The translations under genes were made by a program, and so were the position numbers. The notes beneath the pieces are model-generated. The model saw only the letters and a list, made by a program, of their open reading frames with translations. It was not told where the DNA came from and searched no databases. A stretch of DNA of 64,000 nt from an uncultured Tateyamaria sp. (GTDB taxonomy: Bacteria; Pseudomonadota; Alphaproteobacteria; Rhodobacterales; Rhodobacteraceae). Where the stretch lies: assembly GCF_947504105.1 (NCBI RefSeq), contig NZ_CANNGP010000001.1, positions 244,003 to 308,002 on the forward strand, written 5' to 3'. Shown piece by piece: positions 1 through 9,462 of the stretch (the first letter of the stretch is position 1; the number at the start of each line of letters is the position of its first letter).

Positions 1-166
1 GCCAAGCCTTACATTAAGCGAAACAAACCCGTCGCCCAAGTCTTGGTGGTCTGTATGGGCCGCCCCATCCACTTCAAACTCGCATGCTGCAATGCCCATA
101 GCGTGCGTCGCAGTTGCGACGACGACAACTATTGCAGAGAGTAGAAAAGATTGCCCAAGGGACATG
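1..166 (-). CDS. Partial exported small protein, runs off left edge
   Basis: This reading frame is too short for the ORF track. It starts with ATG at 166-164 and stays open to the window edge. The N-terminus (MSLGQSFLLSAIVVVVATATHAMG) is a hydrophobic stretch ending in small residues, as in a Sec signal peptide, followed by IAACEFEVDGAAHTDHQDLG. It begins 1 bp downstream of the nuoJ stop and is therefore probably co-transcribed with the nuo genes, as another of the small ORFs between them. Function is unknown and the C-terminus is not visible. The closeness to nuoJ and the clean signal-like start support a real gene. Confidence 0.55.
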
Positions 167-167
167 G

Positions 168-770
168 TTATAGCCCCTGCCCCGGTGTGACGTCCTTCAG
201 TTCCATCGCCGTCGCCGGATCGCGCATCATCTGGGCAATCACATCCTGACGCTTCACATCCGAACGATGGCGCAGGGTCAGCACGATGGCCCCCACCATG
301 GCCACGAGCAGGATTAACCCTGCAAGCTGGAACAGCAGGAAATACTGATCGTACAGGATCATCCCAAGCGCCTCGGTGTTGTGCCGATCCACAGGCGTCA
401 CCTGCGCGCGCAGCCCTTCGGCGGCAGCATTCGATTCCCATGCCCCGAAGGCCATGACGAACTGCATCAGGATCACGACTGCAATCAGCAGCGCGAGCGG
501 CATGTATTTCGCCATCTCCGCCTTGAGCTCGGCAAAGTCCACGTCCAGCATCATCACCACGAACAGGAACAGCACCGCGACCGCGCCCACGTAGACGATG
601 ATCAAAAGCATCGCGACGAACTCGGCCCCGAGCAGAACGAACAGACCCGCCGCACTGAGAAAGGAGAGGATCAGCCATAGAACCGAATGGACCGGATTGC
701 GGCTGATCACCGTGAAGAGGCCGCCCGCGATCACGCTGATCGCAAAGAGGTAGAAGGCAAATACGGTCAT
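168..770 (-). CDS. nuoJ: NADH-quinone oxidoreductase subunit J
   Basis: This is a membrane-arm subunit of respiratory complex I, which couples NADH oxidation and quinone reduction to proton translocation in the inner membrane. The 200-residue protein has about five hydrophobic helices. The conserved segment [20 protein letters not shown] in the third helix is the typical NuoJ/ND6 signature region. Length fits the family. The ATG at 770-768 overlaps the stop of the upstream carboxymuconolactone decarboxylase-like gene (ATGA), so the two are translationally coupled. nuoK and later subunits are expected to the left of the window. Confidence 0.95.
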   Translation of the reverse strand: MTVFAFYLFAISVIAGGLFTVISRNPVHSVLWLILSFLSAAGLFVLLGAEFVAMLLIIVYVGAVAVLFLFVVMMLDVDFAELKAEMAKYMPLALLIAVVILMQFVMAFGAWESNAAAEGLRAQVTPVDRHNTEALGMILYDQYFLLFQLAGLILLVAMVGAIVLTLRHRSDVKRQDVIAQMMRDPATAMELKDVTPGQGL

Positions 771-1186
771 GTCTCGTCCTCGTCGTCACTCATGACTTCC
801 TGCGCCAAGGCAAGGGCACGTGTCATGGCGGGCACACCGGCAAACATCGCCATCATGCCCAAAGTCTCGGAAATCTGTTGATCGGTGGCGCCCGCCTCGC
901 GCGCATGGCGCACGGTTTGGCGAATGGCGGTGTCAGCGTGAGCACCCTGCATGGTCAACCCTGCAAGAGTGATCAACAGGCGTGTTTTGGCATCTAGGCC
1001 GTTCTCGTTGAACGCATTGCCGAACCACGTTTCCATCAGGTCCTTGGGCATCGTTGGCCACAAGGTTTCAAACATCTTCGGATCGAAACCTTTTGACGGA
1101 TCGAACGCAGCCATTTGCGGAAACGCCTTCGTCATCTCCTGCATCTGCGCCAGCATCGCGGCAAAGGGGTTCTTGTCGTCGGTCAT
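767..1186 (-). CDS. Carboxymuconolactone decarboxylase-like protein lacking cysteines, in nuo operon
   Basis: The 139-residue protein has a C-terminal half (about 63-125, [20 protein letters not shown]... onward) that reads like the all-helical CMD/PcaC fold. It contains no cysteine at all, so the CxxC redox pair of AhpD-type members is absent. A peroxidase role is unlikely, and a PcaC-like or structural role is possible. The N-terminal 50 residues are rich in Met and Phe and have no recognised match. It overlaps nuoI upstream and nuoJ downstream by ATGA junctions, which implies tight co-expression with complex I. The function inside the operon is not known. Confidence 0.8.
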   Translation of the reverse strand: MTDDKNPFAAMLAQMQEMTKAFPQMAAFDPSKGFDPKMFETLWPTMPKDLMETWFGNAFNENGLDAKTRLLITLAGLTMQGAHADTAIRQTVRHAREAGATDQQISETLGMMAMFAGVPAMTRALALAQEVMSDDEDET

Positions 1187-1677
1187 CGGTAGGGTGCGTC
1201 CAATTCCAGGTTGCGCGCAATCTCGGCTTCCCAGCGCTCGCCGTTCTCCAACAGCTTGGCCTTATCGTAGTACAGTTCTTCCCGCGTCTCGGTGCTGAAT
1301 TCGAAATTCGGCCCTTCGACAATGGCGTCCACTGGACACGCTTCCTGGCAGAAGCCGCAATAGATGCATTTGGTCATATCGATGTCATAGCGCGTGGTAC
1401 GGCGGCTACCGTCCTCGCGCGGTTCGGCGTCTATGGTGATGGCCTGTGCCGGGCAAATAGCTTCGCAGAGTTTGCAGGCGATACAGCGTTCTTCGCCATT
1501 GGGATAGCGGCGAAGCGCATGTTCACCACGGAAGCGTGGGGACAAAGGCCCCTTTTCGTGCGGATAGTTCACAGTGGCTTTCGGGGCAAAGAAATACTTG
1601 AGCCCCAGCTTCATGCCTTGCCAGAAATCCTGCAGCAGGAAGTATTTGGCGGCGCGGCCGTAGTCGATCTGCGTCAT
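1183..1677 (-). CDS. nuoI: NADH-quinone oxidoreductase subunit I
   Basis: This is the peripheral-arm ferredoxin-like subunit carrying clusters N6a and N6b, which pass electrons towards the quinone site. Two complete 4Fe-4S motifs are visible: [12 protein letters not shown] starting at C65 and [12 protein letters not shown] starting at C104. The length of 164 residues fits the alphaproteobacterial family. The N-terminal region is amphipathic ([13 protein letters not shown]) and would contact the membrane arm. The gene overlaps the next gene by ATGA and follows a small unknown ORF by 2 bp. Confidence 0.97.
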   Translation of the reverse strand: MTQIDYGRAAKYFLLQDFWQGMKLGLKYFFAPKATVNYPHEKGPLSPRFRGEHALRRYPNGEERCIACKLCEAICPAQAITIDAEPREDGSRRTTRYDIDMTKCIYCGFCQEACPVDAIVEGPNFEFSTETREELYYDKAKLLENGERWEAEIARNLELDAPYR

Positions 1678-1679
1678 TG

Positions 1680-1874
1680 CTAGTCTCCCTGTGTTCCGTC
1701 GTTGAGATGCATGTATGCCCAGGCCTTTAATGCCGAGACAACTTCCCCAGGATCAGCGCGGTCAAGCGCTCCTTCCTCATCCGTCGTGCCAATCGCAAAC
1801 TCGGATGTCAGGAACGACACAAGATCATCCAAGTGATGCTCAGGCGCTTCGTTGATGGCGGCGGCTAATCCCAT
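1680..1874 (-). CDS. Small acidic protein of unknown function between nuoH and nuoI
   Basis: A 64-residue product starting [21 protein letters not shown]. The ORF track extends to 1901, but that start would overlap the nuoH end by 26 bp. The ATG at 1874 lies 1 bp past the nuoH stop and is the more natural start. The protein is acidic, predicted helical and soluble, with no signal peptide, no cysteine and no recognisable motif. The compact spacing (1 bp to nuoH, 2 bp to nuoI) argues for a real, co-translated gene. I do not recognise the family. Confidence 0.65.
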   Translation of the reverse strand: MGLAAAINEAPEHHLDDLVSFLTSEFAIGTTDEEGALDRADPGEVVSALKAWAYMHLNDGTQGD

Positions 1875-1875
1875 G

Positions 1876-2913
1876 TCAGCCCCCCACGGCCCAGCGGGCA
1901 TAGATGCCCCAGAACCAGTCGAACTTGGCTGCGAATGCCACGAACACGACCCAGACCAGGCTGAATGGCAGGAACACTTTCCAGCCCAAGCGCATCAACT
2001 GGTCATAGCGGTAGCGGGGCGTGATCGCCTTCACCATGGCAAAGAGGAAGAAGAAGAAGGCCATCTTCGCCACCATCCACAGCACGCCGTCCGGCAGGCC
2101 CGGGATGGGCGACAGCCAACCGCCGAAGAACAGCAGCGACATCAGCGCGCACATCAGGAAGATGGCGATGTATTCACCAGCCATAAACAGCAGGAACGGG
2201 GTCGAGGAATATTCGACCTGATAGCCTGCGACCAATTCGGATTCAGCTTCAGGCAGATCGAACGGCGGACGGTTCGTTTCAGCCAAAGCACTGATAAAGA
2301 ACAGGAACACCATCGGCAAATGCGGTAGCCAGTACCAGCCAAAGAAGCCGTATCCAGTGTTCTGTGCATTCACGATCGCGCCGAAGTTCAGCGACCCGGT
2401 GGACAGGATCACACCAATGATTATGAGGCCAATCGACACTTCATAGGAAATCATCTGCGCGGCAGAGCGCAACGATCCCAGAAACGGATACTTCGAGTTC
2501 GACGCCCAGCCACCGATAATCACGCCATAGACCTCGAGCGACGAGATGGCGAAGACATAGAGAATCGCGACATTGATATCGGATAGAACCCAGCCGTCAT
2601 TGAACGGGATCACGGCCCACGCCACCATCGCCAACACGAAACTGGTCATAGGGGCCAGCATGAACAGGGTCTTGTCGGCACCCGCAGGCACGACAACCTC
2701 TTTCACCACGTATTTCAGGGCATCAGCAACGGTTTGCAGCAGGCCATAGACACCCACCACGTTCGGCCCGCGGCGCATTTGGACCGCCGCCCAGATCTTG
2801 CGATCACCATAAACCAGAAACAGGAGAGAAATCATGACAAACGCCACAACAGCCAGCACCTGGGCCAAAATCAGGACGGCAATGCCGCCAGTAGTGGTAA
2901 AGAATTCAGCCAT
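1876..2913 (-). CDS. nuoH: NADH-quinone oxidoreductase subunit H
   Basis: This is the membrane subunit that joins the peripheral and membrane arms of complex I and forms part of the quinone cavity. The 345 residues contain about eight membrane helices. The hallmark loop [20 protein letters not shown] is present near 215-235 with its conserved acidic residues. MRRGPNVVG near the N-terminus is also typical. Length matches the family. It is preceded 6 bp upstream by a lipoprotein-like ORF rather than directly by nuoG. Confidence 0.97.
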   Translation of the reverse strand: MAEFFTTTGGIAVLILAQVLAVVAFVMISLLFLVYGDRKIWAAVQMRRGPNVVGVYGLLQTVADALKYVVKEVVVPAGADKTLFMLAPMTSFVLAMVAWAVIPFNDGWVLSDINVAILYVFAISSLEVYGVIIGGWASNSKYPFLGSLRSAAQMISYEVSIGLIIIGVILSTGSLNFGAIVNAQNTGYGFFGWYWLPHLPMVFLFFISALAETNRPPFDLPEAESELVAGYQVEYSSTPFLLFMAGEYIAIFLMCALMSLLFFGGWLSPIPGLPDGVLWMVAKMAFFFFLFAMVKAITPRYRYDQLMRLGWKVFLPFSLVWVVFVAFAAKFDWFWGIYARWAVGG

Positions 2914-2919
2914 CAGTCC

Positions 2920-3300
2920 TCACACCGTCGGTATTCCCTTTTCCGCGCAGGCTGCGGCCACGACTTCGGCGTCGATGGTCCGGATTCCACGCGGTAGGGC
3001 TGGCGAGATGGTGTAAACAGCATCCGCTCTCCACACGCCAGCCTCTTCATTCACATTTGTGCGCAAGTGACGCGCAAATCCCCACCCCCGGATCAATGTG
3101 TATCCGGCGGCAGCACATTCGGCGTAATCCTCAACATCCGCCGCAGTCAATGCATTCGTCATTTCCACGTTGAACTGCACCAAGTCCTCAGCCAACAGCC
3201 GTGTTTCCACCCCCCTGTAGTCAGGGATGAACTGTTCTGCCGTCGGCACCGGGTCGCATGCCATAAGCGGTGTCAGGGATATGAGCCAACTGGCCTTCAT
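2920..3300 (-). CDS. Putative lipoprotein between nuoG and nuoH
   Basis: A 126-residue protein with a short hydrophobic leader ending LTPLMAC, which fits a lipobox with the lipidated cysteine at about position 15. The remaining sequence has two further cysteines (ECAAAGY, AACAEKG) that could form a disulfide in the periplasm. The ATG overlaps the nuoG stop (ATGA), so it is coupled to nuoG. No known domain was recognised. Its place in the operon suggests an envelope factor co-expressed with complex I, but that is inference. Confidence 0.7.
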   Translation of the reverse strand: MKASWLISLTPLMACDPVPTAEQFIPDYRGVETRLLAEDLVQFNVEMTNALTAADVEDYAECAAAGYTLIRGWGFARHLRTNVNEEAGVWRADAVYTISPALPRGIRTIDAEVVAAACAEKGIPTV

Positions 3301-5315
3301 TCGGCGGCCATGACCTCCGTCTGACGTGCCTTGGCATTCGCGCTGAGTTCGGCCATCAACTGGCTCGCACGTGCAATCGGGTTGGTCAGATAGAAATCGC
3401 TGACGGTTGATGTCAGAGTGCCGCCGTCGATCTTGCCCTGCTTCAATGCGTCGCCAGTATTCTCTGCGACAACATCCACATCACCCAGATGCGGGTGATC
3501 GGACACCAGTTTTGTCCGCAGAGCGGCCAGGCTGTCATACGGCAACGTCGCGCCCATCTCGCCCGACAATGCACGCAGGATGGCCCAGTTTTCCTTGGCT
3601 TCACCCGGCGCAAAGCCCGCACGTTGTGCCAGTTGCGGACGTCCTTCGGTATTCACAAACAGACCGCCCTCTTCGGTATATGCAGCGCCCGGCAGGATCA
3701 CGTCGGCGCGATGCGCGCCTCGGTCACCGTGGCTGCCCTGATAGATGACAAAAGCACCGTAGCCGATTTCAATCTCGTCAGCGCCAAGGTTGTAGATCAC
3801 GTCTGCACCGTCAACGGCGGCCATGGCATCAGGATTCGTCGCCCCAATGTCCATCGCACCGACGCGCGCGGCTGCCGTGTGCAGGATCATCAGGCCCGAC
3901 TTGGTGCTTTCGGCCAGCGCCTGCGCACCCGCCAGAATTGCTGCACCATCCGAACGGGTCAGTGCCCCCATGCCGACGATGATGACAGATGGCTTTTCCT
4001 GCACTTCGGAATGATCACGCTTGAGCAGATCGTTGATGATCGTCGCTTCGGCCCCGATATGGTTCGCTTCGTAGGTCAGGTCCGGCATCTGACCGATTAC
4101 ACCAACATTGGCACCGCGCGCCCAGGCCTTGCGGATACGCGCGTTCAGAACCGGCGCTTCAACGCGAGGGTCGGTGCCGATCAGCATGATAGCCTCGGCA
4201 CTGTCGATGTCTTCGATAGCGGCGGTTCCAACATAGGCGGCACGGTTGCCCGAGGGCAGTTTCGCCCCATCCGTCCGGCATTCAACAATACCGCCCTGCC
4301 CTTCAATCAGTTCCTTCAAAGCATACGCCGCTTCAACCGACGCAAGGTCCCCAATCAGACCAGCGAGCTTCGATGCGCCCTTGATCGCGTCGGACGCCTT
4401 GCCAAGCGCTTCGCCCCAGGTTGCAGGGCGCAACTTGCCGTCTTCACGGATGTAAGGCCGGTCCAAACGCTGACGACGCAAGCCGTCCCAAACGAAACGA
4501 GTTTTGTCCGAAATCCACTCTTCATTTGTGCCGTCATGGTTCAGCGGCAAAAAGCGCATCACTTCGCGACCTTTGGTATCCACACGGATGGACGAACCAA
4601 GTGCATCCATCACATCGATGCTTTCGGTCTTGGTCAGTTCCCACGGACGAGCCGTAAAGGCATAGGGCTTCGACACCAGCGCGCCGACCGGACACAGGTC
4701 GATGATGTTGCCTTGCAGGTTGGAATCAAGCGTCTCACCCAGATAGGATGTGATCTCGCTATCCTCACCACGGCCGGTCTGCCCCATCTGGGTGATGCCC
4801 GCGACCTCGGTCGTGAAGCGCACGCAGCGGGTGCAGGAAATGCAGCGGGTCATATGGGTTTCAACAAGCGGACCAAGGTCCAAATCGTCCACCGCACGCT
4901 TTGGCTCGCGGAAGCGGCTGAAATCGACACCGTAAGCCATTGCCTGGTCCTGCAGGTCACACTCACCGCCCTGGTCGCAGATCGGGCAATCCAGCGGGTG
5001 GTTGATCAGTAGGAATTCCATCACGCCCTCGCGGGCCTTCTTGACCATGGGCGAGTTGGTCTTCACGACCGGCGGCTGCCCTTCAGGACCGGGGCGCAAG
5101 TCACGCACCTGCATCGCGCAAGAGGCCGCGGGTTTGGGTGGACCACCTACAACTTCCACAAGACACATCCGGCAGTTGCCAGCGATCGACAGACGTTCGT
5201 GATAGCAAAAGCGCGGGATCTCGATGCCCGCCTCTTCACAGGCCTGAATCAGGGTCATTGCCCCGTCCACCTCGATCTCGTTGCCGTCGATGATGATCTT
5301 GCGGAGGTCGCTCAT
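3297..5315 (-). CDS. nuoG: NADH-quinone oxidoreductase subunit G
   Basis: This is the largest peripheral-arm subunit of complex I. The N-terminal 2Fe-2S domain shows [19 protein letters not shown]. It is followed by the His/Cys motif [17 protein letters not shown] and the 4Fe-4S motif [11 protein letters not shown] molybdopterin-oxidoreductase-like domain, structurally retained but not catalytic in this family, makes up the rest. The 672 residues match alphaproteobacterial NuoG. The gene starts 3 bp after the upstream DUF5333-like ORF and overlaps the downstream lipoprotein gene by 4 bp. Confidence 0.97.
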   Translation of the reverse strand: MSDLRKIIIDGNEIEVDGAMTLIQACEEAGIEIPRFCYHERLSIAGNCRMCLVEVVGGPPKPAASCAMQVRDLRPGPEGQPPVVKTNSPMVKKAREGVMEFLLINHPLDCPICDQGGECDLQDQAMAYGVDFSRFREPKRAVDDLDLGPLVETHMTRCISCTRCVRFTTEVAGITQMGQTGRGEDSEITSYLGETLDSNLQGNIIDLCPVGALVSKPYAFTARPWELTKTESIDVMDALGSSIRVDTKGREVMRFLPLNHDGTNEEWISDKTRFVWDGLRRQRLDRPYIREDGKLRPATWGEALGKASDAIKGASKLAGLIGDLASVEAAYALKELIEGQGGIVECRTDGAKLPSGNRAAYVGTAAIEDIDSAEAIMLIGTDPRVEAPVLNARIRKAWARGANVGVIGQMPDLTYEANHIGAEATIINDLLKRDHSEVQEKPSVIIVGMGALTRSDGAAILAGAQALAESTKSGLMILHTAAARVGAMDIGATNPDAMAAVDGADVIYNLGADEIEIGYGAFVIYQGSHGDRGAHRADVILPGAAYTEEGGLFVNTEGRPQLAQRAGFAPGEAKENWAILRALSGEMGATLPYDSLAALRTKLVSDHPHLGDVDVVAENTGDALKQGKIDGGTLTSTVSDFYLTNPIARASQLMAELSANAKARQTEVMAAE

Positions 5316-5318
5316 GCG

Positions 5319-5723
5319 TCAGTTCATCCTCAGTAGGGCGCCGATCTGGCCGCCTTTTTTGATTTCTTCGCGGCCCAGCACACAGTAGCTTGCCGGTTGG
5401 CCAGCGGTCACGCCGCCTTGTTTCAGATATGCCCTGCGCTTTGCCTTCAGCCGCTCCCGTTCAGCATCAGACTTGCGGTAGGCATCAATCTCTTCGTCCG
5501 AATAGCCCAAGTTCCGGGCACGTGCCTTCAACCCGTTCGCAACGCTCAACGCCCTAAACATCCGGGCCGAAATACTCGGGCAGTGCTTGCGGATCTCGTC
5601 CGCGATCCCAATAGCTAGAATGGTACCATCAATCTCGGGCACATCCCGAAGGTGTGGCTTCGCCGAGGCTATCCCGGCAGTCAGGCTAAGGATCAGGGCC
5701 ATGGTCATGGTCATCGCGCGCAT
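5319..5723 (-). CDS. DUF5333-like exported protein upstream of nuoG
   Basis: A 134-residue protein with a clear signal peptide (MRAMTMTMALILSLTAGIASA). The body has the pattern IADEIRKHCPSISARM...ARNLGYSDEEIDAY...CVLGREEIKKGGQIGALL. From memory this resembles the DUF5333 family that occurs next to nuoG in Rhodobacterales. Two cysteines in the mature part could be disulfide-linked. Function is unknown. The stop lies 3 bp before nuoG, so it is co-transcribed. Confidence 0.75.
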   Translation of the reverse strand: MRAMTMTMALILSLTAGIASAKPHLRDVPEIDGTILAIGIADEIRKHCPSISARMFRALSVANGLKARARNLGYSDEEIDAYRKSDAERERLKAKRRAYLKQGGVTAGQPASYCVLGREEIKKGGQIGALLRMN

Positions 5724-5846
5724 CGTTTTCTCTCCACGTACTGCATCACTTTGATGCCATGTGGGAAAGCAGGTCTGTGCTATGCAATAACACGGGCCGA
5801 CACAACCCGTTAGGACGCAAAATGTCGCCTTGAAAACGGGTTGTTA

Positions 5847-6188
5847 TCACGCTGGCGTGCAGGTGCCGCGCAAGAGCAGCTTGTCCCCGGAAATACGCAG
5901 CCTGCCGTCCTCGGCATCCGGCCCTTCGATCCATACGATATCAGAAGAACCGAACTGCTTGATGCAATAACGTACCGCTTCATACCGCCCCGCTTCATGT
6001 GCACCTTCAAGAGATGCAGATACGGGACTGACGCCAATTTCGAATTGTTCGCGTTGCTTGTCTACCTTGCCCGAAGTTGCACGGAAAAACACGCCGTCAA
6101 AAGCAACGCGTTCCGAGCGCCGTTCTTGACAGGCAGACAGAAGCAAGGCCGCGATCAACAGCGCACCAGTCAAAAGTGTTGGCCGCAT
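5847..6188 (-). CDS. Small putative lipoprotein in nuo operon
   Basis: From the ATG at 6188 the product is 113 residues with a leader MRPTLLTGALLIAALLLSAC, which has a good lipobox (LLSAC). The ORF track starts 16 codons earlier (6236), but those residues would place charged sequence in front of the leader, so the internal ATG is preferred. Two cysteines in the mature part (YCIKQF, GTCTPA) could pair. No domain was recognised. Spacing to neighbours is looser here (about 120 bp to the DUF5333-like gene) than elsewhere in the operon. Confidence 0.6.
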   Translation of the reverse strand: MRPTLLTGALLIAALLLSACQERRSERVAFDGVFFRATSGKVDKQREQFEIGVSPVSASLEGAHEAGRYEAVRYCIKQFGSSDIVWIEGPDAEDGRLRISGDKLLLRGTCTPA

Positions 6189-6248
6189 ATCGGGCAATGC
6201 GCGGGTTTTCGTCTGGATCAATGCGGTCTCCTCCACCGGATCTTGGCC

Positions 6249-6692
6249 TTAGTGCGGCAGGTGATCCCAGCCGAAGGCAACGTCAGTATTGCCATGGTTT
6301 TCAAGATGATGGAAGCGGTCGATTGCCTCTTTGATCGTGGGTATATGTCCTTCGAGAACCCACCACATGACAAAACGCAAACCCTGATCGGGGTCGTACC
6401 ACTCGCCCTTGCGGTCATAGAATTGCTTGTGAACGGTGTTGAAGGTGAAGGCGTGCAGGCTTTCCACGTCTTTCCAGACAGATAGCGTGCTGGCCGTGCG
6501 TGGATTGCCACCCAGCGGGCCATTGGGGTCAAGCTGCGCCACCTCCATCTCGTCGCCTTCCAGATGCCAGATATAACCCGGCGAGCGACGCGCGATGTCA
6601 TAGACACGGTCGAGGTTGTTCAGGAAGTCGGCCGCACGGGGGTCTTCCCAGTCGTATTTCAGAGTGCCGATGTTGAATTCAGCGAGGTGCAT
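6249..6692 (-). CDS. DUF3291 domain protein
   Basis: A 147-residue protein starting MHLAEFNIGTLKYDWEDPRA. The segment SPGYIWHLEG..., then STLSVWKDVESLHAFTFNT and FVMWWVLEGHIPTIKEAIDR, matches my recollection of DUF3291 (a dimeric alpha-beta barrel fold related to monooxygenases such as AMBM). The ORF track start at 6704 is a TTG; the ATG at 6692 is preferred. It is soluble and cytoplasmic with no signal peptide. A heme or small-molecule oxygenase role is possible but not shown. It lies between nuoF and nuoG with several other small ORFs. Confidence 0.75.
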   Translation of the reverse strand: MHLAEFNIGTLKYDWEDPRAADFLNNLDRVYDIARRSPGYIWHLEGDEMEVAQLDPNGPLGGNPRTASTLSVWKDVESLHAFTFNTVHKQFYDRKGEWYDPDQGLRFVMWWVLEGHIPTIKEAIDRFHHLENHGNTDVAFGWDHLPH

Positions 6693-6716
6693 TGGCACCG
6701 CCAAATCTCAAACGTT

Positions 6717-7109
6717 TCACTCTTTGCTCAGGAACTGACCAACCAGGTCGCGCTTGTTGGCAACCTTATTGGCGTGCGCGCACAGTGAACGCTTGTCTTC
6801 TAGCGAAGTACCAACACCAGCGAGCAACTGATTGCTTGCGGCCATAAGATCTTCAGTACGCGTGTAATAGACCTGCTTCAACACCGCTTGCCTACGAAAG
6901 CCCTGTTTTCTCAGCGTTTTTGAGGCACCTTGGATAAATGCATCTTCGTCGGAATAGCCCGCCAGCTCAACGCCTGAACAACTTCTTGCCATGTGAATCG
7001 CTGCAACCAAAACCGAAGCACCACGCAATGGACTGGCATTGGATTGAGCAAGCGTCGCGCTCGCGATGCTCACCAGAAAAACGCACGATGCAATCAGAGA
7101 CCTAAGCAT
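6717..7109 (-). CDS. Exported protein of unknown function downstream of nuoF
   Basis: A 130-residue protein with a signal peptide (MLRSLIASCVFLVSIASATLAQS). The mature part includes RSCSGVELAGYSDEDAFIQGA and RSLCAHANKVANKRDLVGQFL. The GYSDEDAF segment and the paired cysteines echo the DUF5333-like protein upstream of nuoG, so the two may be distant paralogues; this is only a visual impression. The gene lies 25 bp after nuoF. No enzymatic motif was seen. Confidence 0.65.
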   Translation of the reverse strand: MLRSLIASCVFLVSIASATLAQSNASPLRGASVLVAAIHMARSCSGVELAGYSDEDAFIQGASKTLRKQGFRRQAVLKQVYYTRTEDLMAASNQLLAGVGTSLEDKRSLCAHANKVANKRDLVGQFLSKE

Positions 7110-7134
7110 TCATTACTCCTTCAAAAAAACCTCG

Positions 7135-8415
7135 TTACTCCGCCGCGATCCGCTTGCCTGCGATCCGATCCTCAATCTCATCCCGGAAGTTCCGGATCAG
7201 CCCCTGGATCGGCCATGCCGCCGCATCACCCAACGCACAGATCGTGTGCCCTTCAACCTGCTTCGTCACGTCGAGCAGCATGTCGATCTCTTCGACCTCC
7301 GCTTCGCCGCGTACCAGACGGTCCATCACGCGCATCATCCAGCCCGTACCTTCACGGCAAGGCGTGCACTGGCCGCACGACTCGTGCTTGTAGAACTTCG
7401 ACAACCGCCAGATCGCTTTGATGATATCGGTGCTCTGATCCATCACGATCACCGCCGCCGTGCCGAGACCCGACTGCAGATCATTCCGCAGATAGTCGAA
7501 GTCCATGATAGCGTCCTTCATCTTCTCCCCGCGCACACACGGCACGGAGGAGCCACCGGGGATCACGGCCTTGAGGTTGTCCCAGCCACCGCGAATGCCG
7601 CCGCAATGTTTTTCGATCAGCTCTTCAAATCTTATGGACATCGCCTCTTCGACGACACAGGGATTGTTCACATGGCCCGAGATGGCGAACAGCTTGGTTC
7701 CCGCATTGTTCGGGCGACCAAAGCCCGAGAACCACGAGGCCCCCCTGCGCAAGATCGTCGGCACAACTGCAATCGATTCCACATTGTTCACGGTCGTCGG
7801 GCAGCCATATAAGCCTGCGCCCGCCGGGAACGGTGGCTTCATGCGGGGCATACCTTTCTTGCCTTCAAGCGATTCCAGAAGTGCCGTTTCCTCACCGCAG
7901 ATATAGGCCCCTGCCCCGTGGTGCAGGTAAATTTCGAAATCCCAGCCCGAGCCTGCGGCGTTCTTGCCAACCAAGCCAGCGTCGTAGGCTTCATCAATGG
8001 CTGCCTGCAGCGCTTCCTTTTCCCGGATGTATTCGCCGCGGATGTAGATGTAGCAAGCGTTGGCGTTCATAGCGAAGGACGCAATCAAACACCCTTCGAC
8101 CAGCGTGTGCGGATCATGGCGCATGATCTCGCGGTCCTTGCAGGTTCCCGGCTCGGACTCATCCGCATTTACAACAAGATAGCTTGGGCGCCCATCACTT
8201 TCCTTGGGCATGAAGGACCACTTCAGACCGGTCGGGAAACCCGCACCGCCGCGACCACGCAGGCCGCTGTCCTTCATCTCTTGCACGATCCAGTCGCGCC
8301 CTTTCTGGATCAGCTTGTCCGTACCATCCCAATGCCCACGCGCCTGCGCACCTTTCAGCGTGCGATCGTGCATGCCGTAAATATTGGTAAAGATACGATC
8401 CTTGTCAGCCAGCAT
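7135..8415 (-). CDS. nuoF: NADH-quinone oxidoreductase subunit F
   Basis: This is the NADH- and FMN-binding subunit of complex I. The glycine-rich stretch [16 protein letters not shown] binds NADH and [16 protein letters not shown] belongs to the FMN/NADH region. The 4Fe-4S motif [15 protein letters not shown] is present with a distal cysteine in HTICALGD. The ORF track extends 37 codons too far upstream. The start at 8415 ([14 protein letters not shown]) has AAAGGA 8 bp upstream and gives 426 residues, as usual for the family. An ATG 9 bp further upstream is an alternative. Confidence 0.96.
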   Translation of the reverse strand: MLADKDRIFTNIYGMHDRTLKGAQARGHWDGTDKLIQKGRDWIVQEMKDSGLRGRGGAGFPTGLKWSFMPKESDGRPSYLVVNADESEPGTCKDREIMRHDPHTLVEGCLIASFAMNANACYIYIRGEYIREKEALQAAIDEAYDAGLVGKNAAGSGWDFEIYLHHGAGAYICGEETALLESLEGKKGMPRMKPPFPAGAGLYGCPTTVNNVESIAVVPTILRRGASWFSGFGRPNNAGTKLFAISGHVNNPCVVEEAMSIRFEELIEKHCGGIRGGWDNLKAVIPGGSSVPCVRGEKMKDAIMDFDYLRNDLQSGLGTAAVIVMDQSTDIIKAIWRLSKFYKHESCGQCTPCREGTGWMMRVMDRLVRGEAEVEEIDMLLDVTKQVEGHTICALGDAAAWPIQGLIRNFRDEIEDRIAGKRIAAE

Positions 8416-8455
8416 GGGTGTCATCCTTTGCCTTGAAGCCCTGCGCGCGGGGCCG

Positions 8456-8674
8456 TCAGTTGTTACGGCTCTTTTGCCAAATCCTGATGGCAACCACCAG
8501 AGACCAAATGAACGCAGCCAGCGCAAAAAGCAAAATCAGAATTTCGTAACGTGCGGGTAAACCAAGGCCCCGCACAATCACCGGGGCGAACACGGACAAC
8601 AAAGCGGCCCCTGCAATGACAAGGGCCGCGATACGACCCTGCCGGGCCAGTTTCGGATCAAGCTGATCAGACAT
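8456..8674 (-). CDS. DUF5337-like two-helix membrane protein
   Basis: A 72-residue protein with two predicted membrane helices ([20 protein letters not shown] and [19 protein letters not shown]), short charged ends and the turn GLGLPARYE between them. From memory this matches the small DUF5337 family found in Rhodobacterales nuo operons between nuoE and nuoF. Its function is unknown. The ATG is 3 bp from the stop of the upstream HhH-like protein, so it is co-transcribed. Confidence 0.75.
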   Translation of the reverse strand: MSDQLDPKLARQGRIAALVIAGAALLSVFAPVIVRGLGLPARYEILILLFALAAFIWSLVVAIRIWQKSRNN

Positions 8675-8677
8675 GCG

Positions 8678-9436
8678 TTAGTAAACGTCGCCCTTTCCGA
8701 CCTTCTTTGAAAACTCGGTCTCACCGCCCTCAGCAAGAATCTTGGCCTGCGCGACCCAATCGTCGCGGCTGACACGGCCCTTGAAACCCTGCAGGTTCTG
8801 ATCGACCCAAGCCACCTCATCAGCACCCCAGCTTGCGACCTGATCGAAGTGGTAGAAACCCATGGAGTGCAAAAGAGCCTCCAGCTTTGGTCCGACACCC
8901 TTGATCTCTTTCAAGTTGTCAGGTCCACCCTCTCGCGCAGCAGACAAAGTCTCGGGCTTGGTACCCTCGCCCGCTGCAGCGGCAGGTGCTGCGGCCTTTT
9001 TCTTGGCAGCCGGTTTCTTGGCCGCCTTCTTAGCCTTTGGTTTTTCAGCGGCCTTCGGCTCGGCCTCGTATTTCCATTCACCCTTGCGCGCGGCCAGATC
9101 AGCTTCGCCCGGAAGCGGGGTCGAAGATTTGACCTCTGCCTCGTTTGCCGCAGCAGACGTTGTCGCTGCCGGAGCCACCGATTTTGCCGCTGGGCGCGAA
9201 ACATCATCCGGTTTTGCCGGTTCAACCGACGCCTCACCGACTGCCGGCAACGGCTTGCATATGATCCAGCTTAGCAAGGCGCCTGCGACGACAAACACGA
9301 CGACGCCCATAAACACGCCCTGCATAAACGTCCAACCGCCCAGCACCATCAGCAGCATCGCTGCCAAAACACCGCCCAGCAGTGCGACCAGCCAGCAACC
9401 CACTGTGCAGCTGATCATTCCCTCGTTCTTGTTCAT
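8678..9436 (-). CDS. Membrane protein with C-terminal HhH-like domain paralogous to NuoE tail
   Basis: A 252-residue protein in three parts. Residues about 1-60 form two membrane helices (GCWLVALLGGVLAAMLLMVLGG and VFMGVVVFVVAGALLSWII). Residues about 65-160 are a low-complexity linker rich in Ala, Pro and Lys (KPKAKKAAKKPAAKKKAA). Residues about 168-252 form a globular domain with the helix-hairpin-helix-type segment [17 protein letters not shown]. This last domain is nearly identical to the C-terminus of the adjacent NuoE. The start at 9436 is supported by AGGAGAGG a few bases upstream. It may be an anchor or assembly factor for the NADH module; no function is known to me. Confidence 0.85.
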   Translation of the reverse strand: MNKNEGMISCTVGCWLVALLGGVLAAMLLMVLGGWTFMQGVFMGVVVFVVAGALLSWIICKPLPAVGEASVEPAKPDDVSRPAAKSVAPAATTSAAANEAEVKSSTPLPGEADLAARKGEWKYEAEPKAAEKPKAKKAAKKPAAKKKAAAPAAAAGEGTKPETLSAAREGGPDNLKEIKGVGPKLEALLHSMGFYHFDQVASWGADEVAWVDQNLQGFKGRVSRDDWVAQAKILAEGGETEFSKKVGKGDVY

Positions 9437-9462
9437 AACGATACCTCTCCTGTTTAAGGATG

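Noticed and set aside
3489-5012. 507-codon plus-strand ORF
   Set aside because: It lies entirely antisense to nuoG, whose motifs and length are complete. Its composition (Arg, His and Gln-rich) is that of a shadow frame in GC-rich DNA.
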